From the NCBI GenBank assembly GCA_036005185.1, contig DASYQS010000024.1, positions 1-64,000 on the forward strand: a DNA stretch of 64,000 bases. The letters run 5' to 3'. How positions within the stretch are numbered: the stretch's first letter is position 1; each line of letters opens with the position of its first letter. Source of the stretch: VBAU01 sp036005185. Lineage in GTDB: Bacteria; Bacteroidota; Bacteroidia; Chitinophagales; Chitinophagaceae. Below the pieces are notes generated by a model. It was not told the origin of the DNA. It saw only the letters and a list, made by a program, of their open reading frames with translations, and made no database searches. This document shows positions 35,460 to 45,700 of the stretch, piece by piece. A program made the translations under genes and the position numbers.

Positions 35460-37100
35460 TTATCTACTATCAATCTTAGTTCTCCTGAGCTCCAAAAGAT
35501 TCAACGAGTTTGATTCAAATCCTTTTAAGTTGGGTTGTATAAAATGAATCGATTCATCATACCACAAAGGCACAACAGGGGCATCATTGATCATCACTTG
35601 GTCAGCTTGCTGGTAAAGCTTGTAACGTAAGCTGTCATTTGTTTCAGCCAAGGCCTTTTCAAATAAAGCATCGAACTGAGGATTTTTGTACCGTGTATAA
35701 TTAGGCGGCGCAGGATTTTTAGAATAAAAAACGGATAAATAATTTTCAGCATCGGGATAATCAGCGATCCAGCTTCCACGAAAAAATAATGCCCGTGAAT
35801 TAGAGGTCAGCTCAAGCAGCAAGGATTTTTGAACTACATCAACCTGCACAGGAATTCCAGCCTCTTCCAATTGTTTGGCAATAAAACCTGCCAGATCGGA
35901 ATAGATAGGAACGGTGAGCAATTTGATCGCAGGCAGACCTTTGCCATCTGGAAAACCTGCTTCAGATAAAAGCTGTTTGCATCTTACAGGGTCATAATGA
36001 TATCCTCTTACTTTTGAAGAATCGAAAGAAGGCAGACCTGCTGGCACAAATCCTGATTCAGCAGGAATACCTAATGAATTGCGTAAATACAAGATCATTT
36101 TCCTTCTGTCAAAACCATAATTGATCGCTTGCCGGATTTGTTTCAATCTCGTTGGTGAATTCTTTACCAGCTCATTCGTTGGGTCAACTAAAATTCCGAG
36201 GTATTCTATATTGAGATAGGGATGTGTCTCCAAAACAATTTTTCCTTCCCAGTTTTTTCTTAGCATTCCTTTTTTTGTAAGCACTTCATCTTTGAAAGTG
36301 GATTCCATATCATTGATAAAATCAAGCTGCTTTTGCCTGAATAATAAAAACTCAGTTGCCTTGCTATCGTAAAAACTTATTTTAATGCCATCAAGATATG
36401 GCAGGCGATTGCCCTGGTCGTCTTTTTCAAAATAGTTTTTATTCTTTTTTAAGATCAAAGCCTGTCCTTCTTCCCAAGCAACGAAAGCGAATGGACCAGT
36501 ACCTACAGGATGCTGGCGAAAATCGGAGCCATATTTCTCGACCGCTTCTTTAGGAACAATGGAACAGTACTGCATGGAAAGAATGCCGAGGATCGGCATA
36601 TAAGGACGAAGCAGCTTAAGTTGAAAAGTAGTATCATCAATGGCTTTGAACCCATTTACTGAATCAATTTTTCGATTGAATATCCAAGCACCAGGGCTAG
36701 CTGTTTGCTTATTAATGATGCGGCCAAAACTATACGCAACATCGTATGCCGTTAATTGCCTGCCATGGCTGGCATTGAAAGCCTGATCGTCATGAAAAAA
36801 AACATCATTTCGTAAATGAAAAGTATAAACAAGCCTGTCATCGGAAATCTCCCAGGTTTTGGCAATGGAAGGAACTATATTTAGATCTTTATCAACTTCC
36901 ACCAGGGTATTGTACAGCTGGTGCACAGCCCACATGATAGATTGGTTTTTAGCAAATGCCGGATCGAGTGAGGCGATGCCTGTTTGTTCATTATAATGGA
37001 AAATATTTTTGTGAGTTTGTTTTTTACCTGCACAGGAAAAAAGGCACAAGGTACAGGGTACAAGAAAACAAAAACCAGAAAATTTTGTTAAGCGGTTCAT
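35460..37100 (-). CDS. oligopeptide ABC transporter substrate-binding lipoprotein (SBP_bac_5)
   Basis: About 546 residues from ATG 37100; the frame is open to 37115 but MNRLTKFSGFC is the proper signal peptide start. The lipobox LFSC gives Cys22 followed by AGKK. The family 5 fold is shown by GIASLDPAFAKNQSIMW, KTWEISDDRLVYTFHLR, HPVGTGPFAFVAWEEG, INYGFDRRKMI and RGSWIADYPDAENYL. It binds oligopeptides or similar solutes in the periplasm. No ABC permease or ATPase gene is next to it, so it is an orphan here. It is divergent from an M1 aminopeptidase, a sensible partner in peptide use, with a 51-base spacer. Confidence 0.9.
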   Translation of the reverse strand: MNRLTKFSGFCFLVPCTLCLFSCAGKKQTHKNIFHYNEQTGIASLDPAFAKNQSIMWAVHQLYNTLVEVDKDLNIVPSIAKTWEISDDRLVYTFHLRNDVFFHDDQAFNASHGRQLTAYDVAYSFGRIINKQTASPGAWIFNRKIDSVNGFKAIDDTTFQLKLLRPYMPILGILSMQYCSIVPKEAVEKYGSDFRQHPVGTGPFAFVAWEEGQALILKKNKNYFEKDDQGNRLPYLDGIKISFYDSKATEFLLFRQKQLDFINDMESTFKDEVLTKKGMLRKNWEGKIVLETHPYLNIEYLGILVDPTNELVKNSPTRLKQIRQAINYGFDRRKMILYLRNSLGIPAESGFVPAGLPSFDSSKVRGYHYDPVRCKQLLSEAGFPDGKGLPAIKLLTVPIYSDLAGFIAKQLEEAGIPVQVDVVQKSLLLELTSNSRALFFRGSWIADYPDAENYLSVFYSKNPAPPNYTRYKNPQFDALFEKALAETNDSLRYKLYQQADQVMINDAPVVPLWYDESIHFIQPNLKGFESNSLNLLELRRTKIDSR

Positions 37101-37151
37101 GAAATACGATCTCACGCCCTAATTTAGCGAACTATTCTTAACCGTAAACGC

Positions 37152-38852
37152 ATGAAGAAAGTATTTTTGTTAATTCTGAATTATTCGCTTTTCATTATTC
37201 ATTGCACAGCTCAACCTCTGAATCAAGGTCAAAAATTCACTCGTCAGGATACGCTTCGCGGAACTATAGGACCCGAGAGAGATTGGTGGGATGTTTTGCA
37301 TTACGAGTTGCAAGTAACTCCGGATTATAATGCCAAATCAATTACTGGAAAAACAACGATCCAATATAAAATAATCAAAGACAAATATTCCGATTACATG
37401 CAGATCGATCTGCAGCAACCACTAAAAATTGATACCATTTTTTATGATGGCAAATTATATATCAATTATCCACAAAAGCCATATTATAATGAAGGAAATG
37501 TTTGGCATGTGCCTTTGCCGAAAGCAGCAAAAAACTCTGTACACACAATCGCCCTCATTTATCATGGCATTCCCCGTGTGGCAGTACGCCCCCCATGGGA
37601 TGGAGGATGGATCTTTACCAAAGATGCACAAGAAAGGCCATGGATGACTGTCGCCTGCCAAGGGCTTGGAGCCAGCGTTTGGTACCCTTGTAAAGATCAC
37701 CAGAGTGATGAGCCAGATAATGGAGCCACCCTAAGTATAACAGTTGTTGATTCATTAGTAGCAGTTGGAAATGGAAGATTAAAGGAAAAAAGATCCAACA
37801 ATAATGGAACAACGACATGGACATGGGAAGTAAAATCCCCAATCAATAATTATAACATCATTCCCTATATCGGCAAATATGTAACATGGCATGAAGACTA
37901 CAACGGAGAAAAAGGAAAGTTGGATTGCGATTATTGGGTGATTGATTATGATCTTGATAAAGCAAAAAAACAATTTACACAGGTCAAGGATATGCTGAAA
38001 TGTTTTGAATACTGGATGGGACCTTACCCGTTTTATGAAGATGGGTATAAATTGGTAGAAACGCCGCATTTGGGCATGGAACATCAAAGTGCAGTAGCTT
38101 ATGGCAATAAATTCATGAATGGATATTTGGGAAGAGATCTTTCCGGTAGTGGCTGGGGAAAAAATTGGGATTATATTATTGTGCATGAAAGCGGACATGA
38201 ATGGTTTGCCAATAATATCACTTCCAATGATATTGCAGATATGTGGATACATGAAGGCTTTACTGATTATTCCGAAACCCTGTTTGTTGAATGCCAAAAT
38301 GGTAAAGATGCCGCGAATGAATACACACAAGGTTTAAGAAAAAGTATACAAAATAACAGACCAGTTATTGGCCCTTATGGTGTGAACCGCGAAGGCAGTG
38401 GTGATATGTATAATAAAGGGAACAATATTGTGCACATGGTTCGACAGATTATTGACAATGATTCCCTGTTTCGCAAAATTTTAAGGGGATTGAACGAAAC
38501 ATTTTATCACAAAACTGTTGATTCGAAAGACATAGAAAATTATATGATCCAGAAATCCGGAAAGGACGTTTCAAAAGTTTTTGATCAATATCTACGAACA
38601 ACAAAAATTCCTGTGCTGGAATATCAGTTTATACAGCGTGAAGATAAGAATGGCTATTATTTGAAATACCGTTGGTCAAATGTGGTGGATGGTTTTAACA
38701 TGCCCGTCAAAATAAATTTTGCAGGCAAACCTGTTTGGATAACTCCCGGGCCAGAATTCAAGACACTGAATGTATCGGCTGAGGACAGAAATAGCATGCC
38801 TTCAGATCTTGCGGTTGATAAAAACTTTTACATCACTGTGAAAAAATTATAA
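37152..38852 (+). CDS. M1-family zinc metallopeptidase (exported)
   Basis: 566 residues with a signal peptide ending near HCTAQ (about residue 20). An N-terminal beta domain (about 40-230) with DYNAKSITGKTTIQYKI precedes the catalytic domain. HMGMEHQSAVAYG-like LGMEHQSAVAYG is the M1 substrate-binding block; HESGHEW gives zinc ligands His345 and His349 with catalytic Glu346, and Glu368 in WIHEGFTDY is the third ligand. The usual C-terminal helical domain is short here (ends about 566, against 850 or more in full-length PepN). It would trim peptides outside the cytoplasm, matching the divergent oligopeptide-binding protein. Confidence 0.92.
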   Translation: MKKVFLLILNYSLFIIHCTAQPLNQGQKFTRQDTLRGTIGPERDWWDVLHYELQVTPDYNAKSITGKTTIQYKIIKDKYSDYMQIDLQQPLKIDTIFYDGKLYINYPQKPYYNEGNVWHVPLPKAAKNSVHTIALIYHGIPRVAVRPPWDGGWIFTKDAQERPWMTVACQGLGASVWYPCKDHQSDEPDNGATLSITVVDSLVAVGNGRLKEKRSNNNGTTTWTWEVKSPINNYNIIPYIGKYVTWHEDYNGEKGKLDCDYWVIDYDLDKAKKQFTQVKDMLKCFEYWMGPYPFYEDGYKLVETPHLGMEHQSAVAYGNKFMNGYLGRDLSGSGWGKNWDYIIVHESGHEWFANNITSNDIADMWIHEGFTDYSETLFVECQNGKDAANEYTQGLRKSIQNNRPVIGPYGVNREGSGDMYNKGNNIVHMVRQIIDNDSLFRKILRGLNETFYHKTVDSKDIENYMIQKSGKDVSKVFDQYLRTTKIPVLEYQFIQREDKNGYYLKYRWSNVVDGFNMPVKINFAGKPVWITPGPEFKTLNVSAEDRNSMPSDLAVDKNFYITVKKL

Positions 38853-38938
38853 CTTGAATTTTGGCATGTGCAAATGTGCAAAACCTTCTCTTAGTTTTTA
38901 TTAGCATCCAGAATATTCGGGACATATTTGCATTACCT

Positions 38939-38956
38939 ATCCCGACTTGTCGGGAT
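38939..38956. repeat. palindromic element atcccgac-tt-gtcgggat
   Basis: A perfect 8-bp stem with a 2-base loop, 13 bases before the flippase ATG at 38970. 'cccgac..gtcggg' palindromes are common dispersed elements in Bacteroidota. The hairpin could affect translation of the flippase because it sits in its leader. Confidence 0.5.
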
Positions 38957-38969
38957 TAGCCACATAAGC

Positions 38970-40475
38970 ATGAGCACTATTCGCCGGCAAAGCATTATTT
39001 CTTCTGTTGTTATTTATATTGGCTTTGCTATCGGCCTACTTAATACTTATTTGTTTACAAAACAAGGATTATTTACTGAAACCCAATATGGTCTTACTGG
39101 TATTTTCATAGCTATTGCAACGCTTATGATGGCGTTTGCAAATCTGGCCATGCCATCTTACATCTATAAGTTCTTCCCTTATTATAATGAACATTTACCT
39201 CCGAAGAAAAACGATATGATTACTTGGGCGATACTTGTCGGTTTGGTCGGGTTTTCTTTGGTCACTGTTGCTGGTATTGTTTTTAAAAACTTAGTTATAA
39301 GAAAATTTGGAGAGCATTCTCCTGAACTGCTGGTCTATTACAATTGGATATTTCCCTTAGGCATGGGCTTGCTTCTTTTTGTGATACTAGAATCGTATGG
39401 GTGGCAGATACATAAGTCTATTCTCACAAATTATTTGCGGGAAGCTCAATGGAGATTATTCACAACAATTTTAATCATTCTTTTCATTTTCCATGTTATC
39501 CCGAATTATGATGTTTTTATTAAACTATTTGCCTTCACCTATCCCGGGATAGCCGTAATACTGCTTGGCTATTTGATCTTCACAAAAAAAATTCATTTCA
39601 CTTTCAAAATAAGCAAGGTTACAAGAAGGCATTTTAAAAATATCCTCAAGCTTTGTTCGTTTGTTTATGGGGGCAGCTTAGTGTTAACTCTCTCACAGGT
39701 TTTTGATTCGTTTGTCATCGCTTCGAAATTAGAAAATGGACTTGGGAAGGTAGGAATTTACACGTTAGCGCAAAATATGGCATCATTGATCCAAGCTCCG
39801 CAACGAGGGATTATCTCGGCCTCCATGGCCCATTTATCCAAGGCATGGAAAGACAAAAAGATCGGAACCATTCAAAAGATATATCAGCGTTCATCAATCA
39901 ATCAACTCATTTTTGCATCAGGATTGTTCTTATTAATCTGGATGAACTTTATTGATGTTGTTTACACCTTTCATTTGAAAGACGTTTATTTAAATGCTTA
40001 TTACGTTGTTCTCCTGCTCGGCTTTACAAAGATCATTGATATGGGAACCGGTGTAAACTCCCAGATCATCGGGACTTCAACTTATTGGCGTTTTGAATTG
40101 TTTAGCGGAATTATCTTACTGCTGCTGATACTTCCCTTGAATTATTTTCTAACCATTAAATATGATATTGTCGGTCCTGCGCTCGCCAATCTTATTTCGA
40201 TCACGATCTATAATCTTATCCGCATTCTTTTTCTTTGGAAAAAATTCAGGTTATTTCCGTTCACTAAGGAAACCGCTTATACCCTTGTCGTTGGCACCGT
40301 TTGTTTTTGCATTTGTTACTTTGGTTTTAAAAATATTCATGGTTTTATTGGGTTGGTTTTACGCAGTGCAGCTTTCTGCATCTTATATGGCGCTTCGGTA
40401 ATTTACTTAAAACTTTCACCAGATGTGATCCCTGTGTGGAATACAATCAAAAAGCGAGTGGGGTTATTGAAATAA
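38970..40475 (+). CDS. polysaccharide flippase-like multi-pass membrane protein
   Basis: About 501 residues from ATG 38970 (MSTIRRQSI); a TTG at 38928 is open but its leader contains the palindrome. There are about 12-14 hydrophobic segments, with the Wzx/MVF-type layout: VVIYIGFAIGLLNTYLFTKQG at the start, NLAMPSYIYKFFPYY, and a middle stretch with SFVIASKLENGLGKVGIYTLAQNM. Members flip lipid-linked glycans across the inner membrane. No glycosyltransferase genes are adjacent, so the substrate cannot be named. It ends directly against the convergent NlpC/P60 gene (40475/40476). Confidence 0.85.
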   Translation: MSTIRRQSIISSVVIYIGFAIGLLNTYLFTKQGLFTETQYGLTGIFIAIATLMMAFANLAMPSYIYKFFPYYNEHLPPKKNDMITWAILVGLVGFSLVTVAGIVFKNLVIRKFGEHSPELLVYYNWIFPLGMGLLLFVILESYGWQIHKSILTNYLREAQWRLFTTILIILFIFHVIPNYDVFIKLFAFTYPGIAVILLGYLIFTKKIHFTFKISKVTRRHFKNILKLCSFVYGGSLVLTLSQVFDSFVIASKLENGLGKVGIYTLAQNMASLIQAPQRGIISASMAHLSKAWKDKKIGTIQKIYQRSSINQLIFASGLFLLIWMNFIDVVYTFHLKDVYLNAYYVVLLLGFTKIIDMGTGVNSQIIGTSTYWRFELFSGIILLLLILPLNYFLTIKYDIVGPALANLISITIYNLIRILFLWKKFRLFPFTKETAYTLVVGTVCFCICYFGFKNIHGFIGLVLRSAAFCILYGASVIYLKLSPDVIPVWNTIKKRVGLLK

Positions 40476-41192
40476 TTAGCGACTGATGCTCCTTGAGCTT
40501 TGAAATGCTGGAACTTTACTTTCAACCCGGCCTGCAGCAATAAAATGTTTTACATAATATGGTTCAAACATATCACTGATCATAACTCCAGATATGGAGG
40601 CATGCACAAATTTATTATTCTGAAGATAAATACCCACATGTGAAACACCGCCACGAGTATTAAAAAATAAAAGGTCTCCTTCCTGCAATTCGGTCCTTGA
40701 AATGCGCCTTGTTGTAGTGTATTGTTCTTTGGCAGTGCGAGGAAGCGTGATGCCAAATGCAGAAACAAAAATTGTTTGTACAAAGGCTGAGCAATCAATT
40801 CCATTTTTTGTATAGCCACCCAATTTATAAGGAGTGCCATACCAATCGTCAATATTTTGATATAAAGGGATATTTTGAACTTGTTCCACTTCGGTATTTA
40901 ACAACACAGAATATTTAAGCTGTAGTGAAGAAACACTCTCAATATCAGCAGACTTTGAAGTGTAAGAGTTATTTTCAGCCGTTTTTACTGCTTGCGCCCC
41001 TGATGAATGTGATTCTTTTTTTGTTTCCTGAATTGTATTATCGGTCGAAGCAATATCGAGGAATTTGATTTCTTTTTTGCCAGTTGTATTCGTTGTGGCC
41101 GGAGTTTGCTTATTAAATGCAAGCGGTTTCATGCTGGAGCAACTTGCCAACACAACAGCACATGCCATCACTGGTAAAAGTTTTCTTAACAT
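40476..41192 (-). CDS. NlpC/P60 peptidoglycan endopeptidase lipoprotein
   Basis: 238 residues. The lipobox VLASC gives Cys18. A low-complexity linker (about 25-95) is followed by a C40 domain: GIDCSAFVQ with catalytic Cys134, SHVGIYL with His185 and a third polar residue at His197 (FVHASI). It cleaves peptide stems of the cell wall. The frame starts with MLRKLLPVMAC. It is a single gene between the flippase and the beta-propeller gene. Substrate bond is not decidable. Confidence 0.92.
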   Translation of the reverse strand: MLRKLLPVMACAVVLASCSSMKPLAFNKQTPATTNTTGKKEIKFLDIASTDNTIQETKKESHSSGAQAVKTAENNSYTSKSADIESVSSLQLKYSVLLNTEVEQVQNIPLYQNIDDWYGTPYKLGGYTKNGIDCSAFVQTIFVSAFGITLPRTAKEQYTTTRRISRTELQEGDLLFFNTRGGVSHVGIYLQNNKFVHASISGVMISDMFEPYYVKHFIAAGRVESKVPAFQSSRSISR

Positions 41193-41408
41193 CCCGGTTG
41201 ATTTTAAAATGCTTCACAAACCTAACGGCCCAGCTTGAATAGGGGCCTGCAAATGTATAACTGTTTATCTAACTAGACAATTGAGAACGGAATTTATCAC
41301 AAAAAATTGCCTTGATCATGATGGGGATCAAGTGAAAGGTTTTGAATTCTGTTGTTACATTATTTTAATGGCCGATTGCTTTTATTTTTTTAACATTGCT
41401 TTGTCATA

Positions 41409-42650
41409 ATGAACCTACTTTTTTCAACTATCATTCTTCTTTTTTTTGGCAGTTTTCAATGGCCGATTAACCGGGTTACTCCTATTCATATTGGAAAAAA
41501 ACAGGCCATTTCGATACATGAAAAGTCGCTTGGTCAGCCTATCAATAAAAGAAATCATAAAGCTTTTGTTGATACTATAAAGCCCTATTCAAATATTATT
41601 TTTCAAAAAAAAGAAACATTGGTTTCTGCATCCGGCACGAAATCCGTATTATTTAATTCAAGTGGCTCAAGGCTGTATGCCATGAATCTGGAGGGAATGA
41701 GTATATATGAATTTGATCAGCCCACCAGGAAAATTCTTCGAGTATTTAAATTCCGGCCTACAAAAGGCATGGGCTGGGATTATGAAGCTGATACGGCTAT
41801 TGAATCTTATCAGGAAAAACCGGTAGAAGCCTGTTTCAGCAATAATGATAAATTTCTTTGGGTTTCTCTTCATAATGCAAAAGGTATTGTTCCAATTATG
41901 GTTGATGCATTTCATGATTATCCTAAAACAACAGATTCTACTAATAAACATATTACTGTTTTTTACAGGGGATCTGCTCAAAAAGATTCCTTTGATGTAC
42001 CCGTGATTCAAACAGGAAAGACGCCAAAAGTTATTTCAACTACTGCTGATAGTAAATATTTACTGGTGAGCAACTGGCATTCGTACAACGTAACTGTACT
42101 TGAATTAAATCCTGATCTGTACCCGTATGCAAAAATTATCAGCACTATCCCAGTTGCCACTATCCCTCGCGGCATTGCTGTTAACGATAAAAACAACAAA
42201 TCATATGTTGCGATAATGGGTGGCGCTAGTATTATTGTGCTGAACAATTCAATTTGGAAAAAAGAAGATGAATTACAAGTGGCCTCTAACCCGCGACATA
42301 TTGTGATCGATACCAGCGGAAGACTATTTGTATCGTATAACAGATTGGCAAAGATCGCATGTGTTAATCCAAAAACCGGAAAAACCTTGTTCACTGCATC
42401 AACCCATTTGCAGCCGAGAACCATTGCCTTATCAAAGAACAAACAATTTTTATTTGTAACCTGTTATAGTGGTAATATGGTTGATGTGTTTAAAATAAGC
42501 AAGAATGGGTTTAAAAAAATTTATTCTCTTGAATGCAAAGGCAAGCCAGTTGGAGTTGATATTTTTGAGGATGAAAAAAAGCTTGAGGCATGGGTTTGTA
42601 CTTACACGAACGGAACGATAAATATTTTTACATTTAAAAAAACGAAGTGA
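41409..42650 (+). CDS. exported YncE-like beta-propeller protein
   Basis: 413 residues. A signal-like hydrophobic start (MNLLFSTIILLFFGSF) is followed by a repeat region: SGSRLYAMNLEG, NDKFLWVSLHN, DSKYLLVSNWHSYNVTVLEL, NKSYVAIMGGASIIVL and KQFLFVTCYSGNMVDVFKIS. These match the 'YVTN'-type seven-bladed propeller pattern. Members are periplasmic or surface binding proteins with no settled function. dnaE starts 62 bases downstream on the same strand, so they may share a transcript. Confidence 0.78.
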   Translation: MNLLFSTIILLFFGSFQWPINRVTPIHIGKKQAISIHEKSLGQPINKRNHKAFVDTIKPYSNIIFQKKETLVSASGTKSVLFNSSGSRLYAMNLEGMSIYEFDQPTRKILRVFKFRPTKGMGWDYEADTAIESYQEKPVEACFSNNDKFLWVSLHNAKGIVPIMVDAFHDYPKTTDSTNKHITVFYRGSAQKDSFDVPVIQTGKTPKVISTTADSKYLLVSNWHSYNVTVLELNPDLYPYAKIISTIPVATIPRGIAVNDKNNKSYVAIMGGASIIVLNNSIWKKEDELQVASNPRHIVIDTSGRLFVSYNRLAKIACVNPKTGKTLFTASTHLQPRTIALSKNKQFLFVTCYSGNMVDVFKISKNGFKKIYSLECKGKPVGVDIFEDEKKLEAWVCTYTNGTINIFTFKKTK

Positions 42651-42712
42651 TAGCCGCTCAATTTAAGAATGAGTTGCCGGTAACCGGCAACCAATAATCA
42701 GTAACTAAAAAT

Positions 42713-45700
42713 ATGAAATTCTCTCATCTACACGTACACACACAATTTTCCCTTCTGGACGGAGCTGCCTCCATTCAGAGTTTGTATAAAAAAGCGATCT
42801 CGGATAACATGCCTGCATTAGCCATCAGTGATCATGGTAATATGTTTGGTGTTTTTGAATTTGTAGCTGAAGCATACAAGCATAAAGATGAGAGTGGCAA
42901 TTTAAAGGTAAAACCTATTGTTGGCTGCGAATTTTATATTACTTCAGACCGGCACCGAAAAACTTTTTCAAAAGAAGAAAAAGACCCTCGTCATCATCAG
43001 ATATTTCTTGCAAAAAATGAAAAAGGTTATCGAAATCTTGTAAAGCTTACTTCGCTTGGTTTTATCGAAGGCATGTACAGCAAGTATCCTCGTATTGATA
43101 AAGAGCTCGTTTTAAGACATCATGAAGGATTAATTGCCACAACCTGCTGTTTAGGAGCATTAGTTCCACAAGCTATCTTGAAGAAAAGCGAAGCAGAGGC
43201 CGAAAAGGAATTTACATGGTGGCTCGATTTGTTTGGTGAAGATTATTATGTGGAATTACAACGGCATGGCTTGGCCGAACAAAATAAAGTAAATGAAGTG
43301 TTGGTAAAGTTTGCAAAAAAACATGGCGTAAAAATTATTGCCAGCAACGATTCACATTATGTTGACCAAAGCGATTTTAACGCTCACGATATTTTGCTTT
43401 GTATCAATACCGGTGAAAAACTGGCCACACCTGCATTAAGAGAATTTACAGATGATGATGTGCATGTAAAAAATAAGCGTTTTGCTTTTCCGAATGATCA
43501 GTTTTATTTTAAGACTACAGAGGAAATGAGCAAAAATTTTGATGATCTTCCTCAAGCCATTGATAATACTAACGAGATCATCGATAAGGTTGAACTGCTG
43601 AACCTAAAGAGAGACATTCTTCTTCCTGCATTTCCCATTCCAAAAGAATTTCAAATCCATGAGGACGATAATTTAAATCAATGGGAATATTTAAAGCATA
43701 TTACTTATGAAGGAGCTAAGCAACGCTATCATGAAGTAAGCGAGGGGCTGCGTGAGCGGATCGATTTCGAATTATTCACGATTAAAACCATGGGCTTTGC
43801 AGGATATTTTTTAATTGTGAGCGATTTCATCAAAGCCGGGCGAGATATTGGAGTCTTTGTTGGGCCGGGGCGCGGTTCAGCCGCAGGCTCTGTAGTGGCT
43901 TACTGTATCGGTATTACCAATATTGACCCGATAAAATACAATTTACTATTTGAAAGATTTTTAAATCCTGATCGTAAATCAATGCCCGATATCGATACTG
44001 ATTTTGATGATGTGGGCAGACAAAAAGTAATTGACTATGTAATTGCAAAATATGGAAAGAACCAAGTAGCCCAGATCATTACTTATGGTACCATGGCAGC
44101 TAAGATGAGCATTAAAGATGTGGCAAGAGTGATGGACCTTCCTTTGCCTGAATCAAACGCATTAGCCAAGCTGGTTCCTGAACGGCCAGGTATAGAATTA
44201 AAAAGATTATTACAAGCACCTATTAGCCCAAGGGATGGAGAAAAATCTTTAATGGAAAAAGAGGGCTTGGGCTCTGATGATTTGGAAAGTGTAAAAAAAC
44301 TTCGTGAGATATACAATAGCAAAACAATGGAGGCTACTGTATTGCACGAAGCTGAAAGGTTGGAGGGCTCAGTTCGCAATACTGGCATTCATGCCGCAGG
44401 TATTATCATTGCGCCAAAAGATCTTATCGAGTTAATTCCTGTTGCTACCGCAAAAGACTCCGATCTCTGGGTTACTCAAATTGAAGGAAGTACGATCGAA
44501 GATGCCGGCGTATTGAAAATGGATTTTTTGGGATTAAAAACACTCACCATTTTAAAAGATGCTCTTGAGCTGATCAAAGAAAATCATGGAGTGGAAATTG
44601 ATTTAGATGCCCTTCCTCTTGATGATGAAAAAACTTTTCAGCTTTATCAACGGGGCGATACGATCGGTACATTTCAGTTTGAAAGTCCTGGCATGCAAAA
44701 ATATCTGCGTGAATTAAAACCTGATTCTTTCAACGATCTCATCGCTATGAATGCTTTGTATAGGCCTGGCCCGATGGCTTATATTCCCAATTACATTGAC
44801 CGGAAACATGGGCGTGAGAGCATCACCTATGATCTGCCGGAGATGGAAGAAATTTTGAAAGACACTTATGGCATTACGGTTTATCAAGAACAGGTCATGT
44901 TGTTAAGTCAGAAATTGGCTGGCTTCAGCAAGGGTCAGGCTGATGTTTTACGAAAGGCGATGGGAAAAAAGGACAGGAAGACGCTTGATAAAATGAAGGA
45001 TAGTTTTATTGAAGGCGCTACAAAAAATTTGTTCCCAAAAGAGAGGTTGGAAAAAATATGGACAGATTGGGAAGCATTTGCTCAATATGCATTCAATAAA
45101 TCACATTCCACTTGCTATGCTTATGTGGCGCATCAAACGGCTTATTTAAAATCACATTATCCTGCTGAATACATGGCGGCTGTTTTGAATCATGCAGGCA
45201 GCATTGAAAAGATCACTTTTTTTATGGAAGAGTGTAAGCGAATGGGCATAAAAGTGCTTGGGCCGGATATTAATGAATCGCTGAAAGGATTTGCCGTAAA
45301 TAAAGCCGGAGAAATTCGTTTTGGATTAGGTGGATTAAAAGGAGTCGGCGAAGCCGCTGTTGAAAGTATTATTGAAGAAAGAAAAAAGAATGGTGTTTTC
45401 AAAAATATTTTTGACTTTATTAAACGCATCAACCAGCGAACAGTAAATAAAAAAACCTTGGAGAGTTTGGCCTATGCTGGAGGTTTTGATTGTTTTCCCG
45501 AACATCATCGTGCGCAATATTTTTATACGCCACCAGAGGATACTGTTACTGGTTTGGAACGAATCATTAAATACGGACAGGTGATCCAAACTCAAAATGC
45601 AACGGCGACCAATACACTGTTCGGCGATCTGCCCATTACGATGGAAATTCCCCCACCGAGGCTGCTTGAATGTTCGCCTTGGCCGTTGATCGTTCAGTTG

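Noticed and set aside
37779..38330. 183-codon minus-strand frame in the M1 peptidase gene
   Set aside because: Antisense to the zinc-binding region of the peptidase; no start signal or motif.
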